From Ignavibacteriaceae bacterium (lineage in GTDB: Bacteria > Bacteroidota > Ignavibacteria > Ignavibacteriales > Ignavibacteriaceae), in the NCBI GenBank assembly GCA_026193755.1, contig JAPHUI010000317.1:1-6497 (forward strand): a DNA stretch of 6,497 bases. Reading direction: 5' to 3'. Shown one piece after another: positions 5,620 to 6,497 of the stretch (positions are counted from its first letter, which is position 1; each line of letters starts with the position of its first letter). Position numbers and translations under genes: made by a program. Under the pieces are notes generated by a model that had not been told where the DNA came from, ran no database searches, and saw nothing but the letters and a program-made list of their open reading frames with translations.

Positions 5620-6282
5620 TTATAATGGATTATATTTATTTTTTTCGGGATCGTAAGAAACTTCAAGTTCATCAACATTAAAATCATCTTCTTCATCTTC
5701 CCAATCATATCTTTTTGCAGGTGGATCAATCTTCCTGAATAAATATGCAGCTGTCAATCCTGTAAGAGCACCAAAGAGATGAGATTCCCACGAAATAGTT
5801 TTCCAGCCGGGAATCATTCCCCAAACTAATCCTCCATAAAGAAATGTTATTATCAATGCTAATGCGATTGATTTATTATCTCTCCTGAATAATCCGCTGA
5901 AAAATAAAAAACTTACGAATCCATAAACGATTCCGCTTGCACCGATATGGTAAACAGGTCGTGCAAAAATCCATACGAGCAGCCCGGTAAAAAAATAAAT
6001 AATCCCGAAGAGCACATAAGATACTTTTGGGTAAAAGAAAAAGATTATCCATCCCAGCACTACTAACGGAATCGTGTTTGAAATCAGGTGGGCAAAATCT
6101 GCGTGGATCAGTGGCGAAGTAATTATTCCCAATAAGCCTGCAAAATTCCTTGGCAGAATTCCCAATCTGGTCATATCAATCTGAAAAATAAATGAAATCA
6201 GATGAACAATCCATAAAATCACCGGGAATGATAATGGTATCAGGAATTTTTCCAGGTTAATTTTTTCTGATTTTTTGGTCAC
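5620..6282 (-). CDS. Rhomboid family intramembrane serine protease
   Basis: This 220-residue multispan membrane protein has the rhomboid catalytic dyad: Ser116 in HIGASGIVYG (112-121; GxSG) and His168 in WESHLFGA (165-172). The HA-x3-H-x3-N motif (H60, H65, N69), which lines the active site and oxyanion hole, is present. About six hydrophobic segments fit the basic bacterial rhomboid core (near 18-35, 68-85, 88-108, 113-131, 137-155 and 167-183). The C-terminus is a cytoplasmic-looking acidic tail (193-208, mostly Asp/Glu). The substrate cannot be inferred. The start is GTG at 6282-6280, with no clear Shine-Dalgarno; an in-frame stop lies a few codons upstream and the next Met is residue 37, past the first membrane segment. 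It is the first gene of the five-gene minus-strand operon, so the promoter should lie in 6283-6386. Confidence 0.93.
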   Translation of the reverse strand: MTKKSEKINLEKFLIPLSFPVILWIVHLISFIFQIDMTRLGILPRNFAGLLGIITSPLIHADFAHLISNTIPLVVLGWIIFFFYPKVSYVLFGIIYFFTGLLVWIFARPVYHIGASGIVYGFVSFLFFSGLFRRDNKSIALALIITFLYGGLVWGMIPGWKTISWESHLFGALTGLTAAYLFRKIDPPAKRYDWEDEEDDFNVDELEVSYDPEKNKYNPL

Positions 6283-6386
6283 ACTTATAAATAGTTATAA
6301 CTTTGTGATGATATTCCGGTTAAATAAATAATAAATTCTGATCAAAATTTACAAATATAATCTTACAATAAAGGGAATAACTAGCA
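6283..6386. promoter_or_regulatory. Divergent intergenic promoter region
   Basis: These 104 AT-rich bases separate the rhomboid operon (minus) from the right-edge gene (plus) and must hold both promoters unless they lie inside genes. On the plus strand TATAAT (6356-6361) lies 25 bases before ATG 6387, but no good -35 box is seen at 16-18 bases. On the minus strand TATATTTG (6359-6352) fits the Bacteroidota -7 consensus TAnnTTTG, about 70 bases before the rhomboid start; no convincing -33 TTTG is found. TTATAA occurs twice (6285-6290, 6295-6300) right before the rhomboid GTG. In such AT-rich DNA these matches can arise by chance. Confidence 0.4.
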
Positions 6387-6497
6387 ATGAAGATAAGAGT
6401 AAACAAACTGTTTATAATTATTGTAAACCTTCTATTAATTTCGATACTACCGGTAAATGAAATATTTGCAGGTGCATGGACCCAAAAAAAAGGAACC
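6387..6497 (+). CDS. Secreted or outer-membrane protein, 3'-truncated by the window end
   Basis: The frame is open from ATG 6387 to the last base and gives 37 residues. They form a signal peptide: basic start (K2, R4, K7), hydrophobic stretch 8-22, and a likely signal peptidase I site after Ile-Phe-Ala (26-28). The mature start would be GAWTQKKGT. A Trp-Thr-Gln-(Lys/Pro)-Lys-Gly start just after the signal peptide is something I associate with Bacteroidota-type outer-membrane beta-barrel proteins, but 37 residues cannot settle a family. A weak AAGGGA lies about 11 bases upstream. The gene is divergent from the rhomboid operon. Confidence 0.7.
   Translation, partial: MKIRVNKLFIIIVNLLLISILPVNEIFAGAWTQKKGT

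Noticed and set aside
1..6497. Defence, mobile or other novel multi-gene system
   Set aside because: No transposase, integrase, nuclease, toxin-antitoxin, CRISPR repeat or tRNA was seen; all recognisable genes are housekeeping or envelope proteins.

Overview
The window is an AT-rich stretch of ordinary bacterial chromosome. It holds nine protein genes, two of them cut by the window ends, and no RNA gene, CRISPR array, insertion sequence or recognisable defence system. Several features suggest the Bacteroidota/Chlorobiota/Ignavibacteriota group, with Ignavibacteria-like the best guess: low GC, a menaquinone methyltransferase, a Cys-Asn lipoprotein with a Ser/Pro-rich linker, a Bacteroidota-style rhomboid, and a CMD-family protein of the short CxxC type. 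This assignment comes from protein style alone, without a database search.

Bases 1-13 are not genomic. They match the 13-base stem shared by Illumina TruSeq adapters, so the left edge is an untrimmed contig end. The true sequence begins at base 14, inside the SAM-binding motif of rsmA.

Left block, plus strand (14-2397): 5'-truncated rsmA (16S rRNA dimethyladenosine transferase), a PAP2_3-type membrane phosphatase/phosphotransferase, and menG (demethylmenaquinone methyltransferase). Each of the two gaps is 37 bases and no promoter is visible between genes, so this looks like one transcription unit. The PAP2-menG gap consists largely of an 8-bp tandem repeat whose last unit supplies the menG start codon.

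Middle (2398-2482): the two blocks converge on an 85-base gap filled by an imperfect palindrome that looks like a dispersed REP/MITE-type repeat.

Right block, minus strand (read from 6282 down to 2483): rhomboid protease, CMD/AhpD-like protein, COG0402 amidohydrolase (MTA/SAH/5'-deoxyadenosine deaminase type), rdgB (dITP/XTP pyrophosphatase) and a lipoprotein of unknown function. The junctions are 12-base gap, 29-base gap, 7-base overlap and 1-base gap, which is a tightly packed operon. Four of these five genes have a recognisable Shine-Dalgarno sequence, whereas the plus-strand genes have none that is clear. The deaminase and RdgB both bear on inosine-type purine by-products, a plausible but unproven link. 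Two small GC-rich hairpins sit at gene starts here, one abutting the deaminase ribosome site and one inside the first codons of rdgB.

Right edge (6283-6497): a 104-base divergent intergenic region with promoter-like boxes on both strands, then the first 37 codons of a secreted or outer-membrane protein running off the window.

I found no convincing new biological system. The points most worth a second look are small: the 8-bp repeat with chained mini-ORFs at menG, the hairpin-encoded N-terminus of RdgB, the palindromic repeat, and the adapter artefact.
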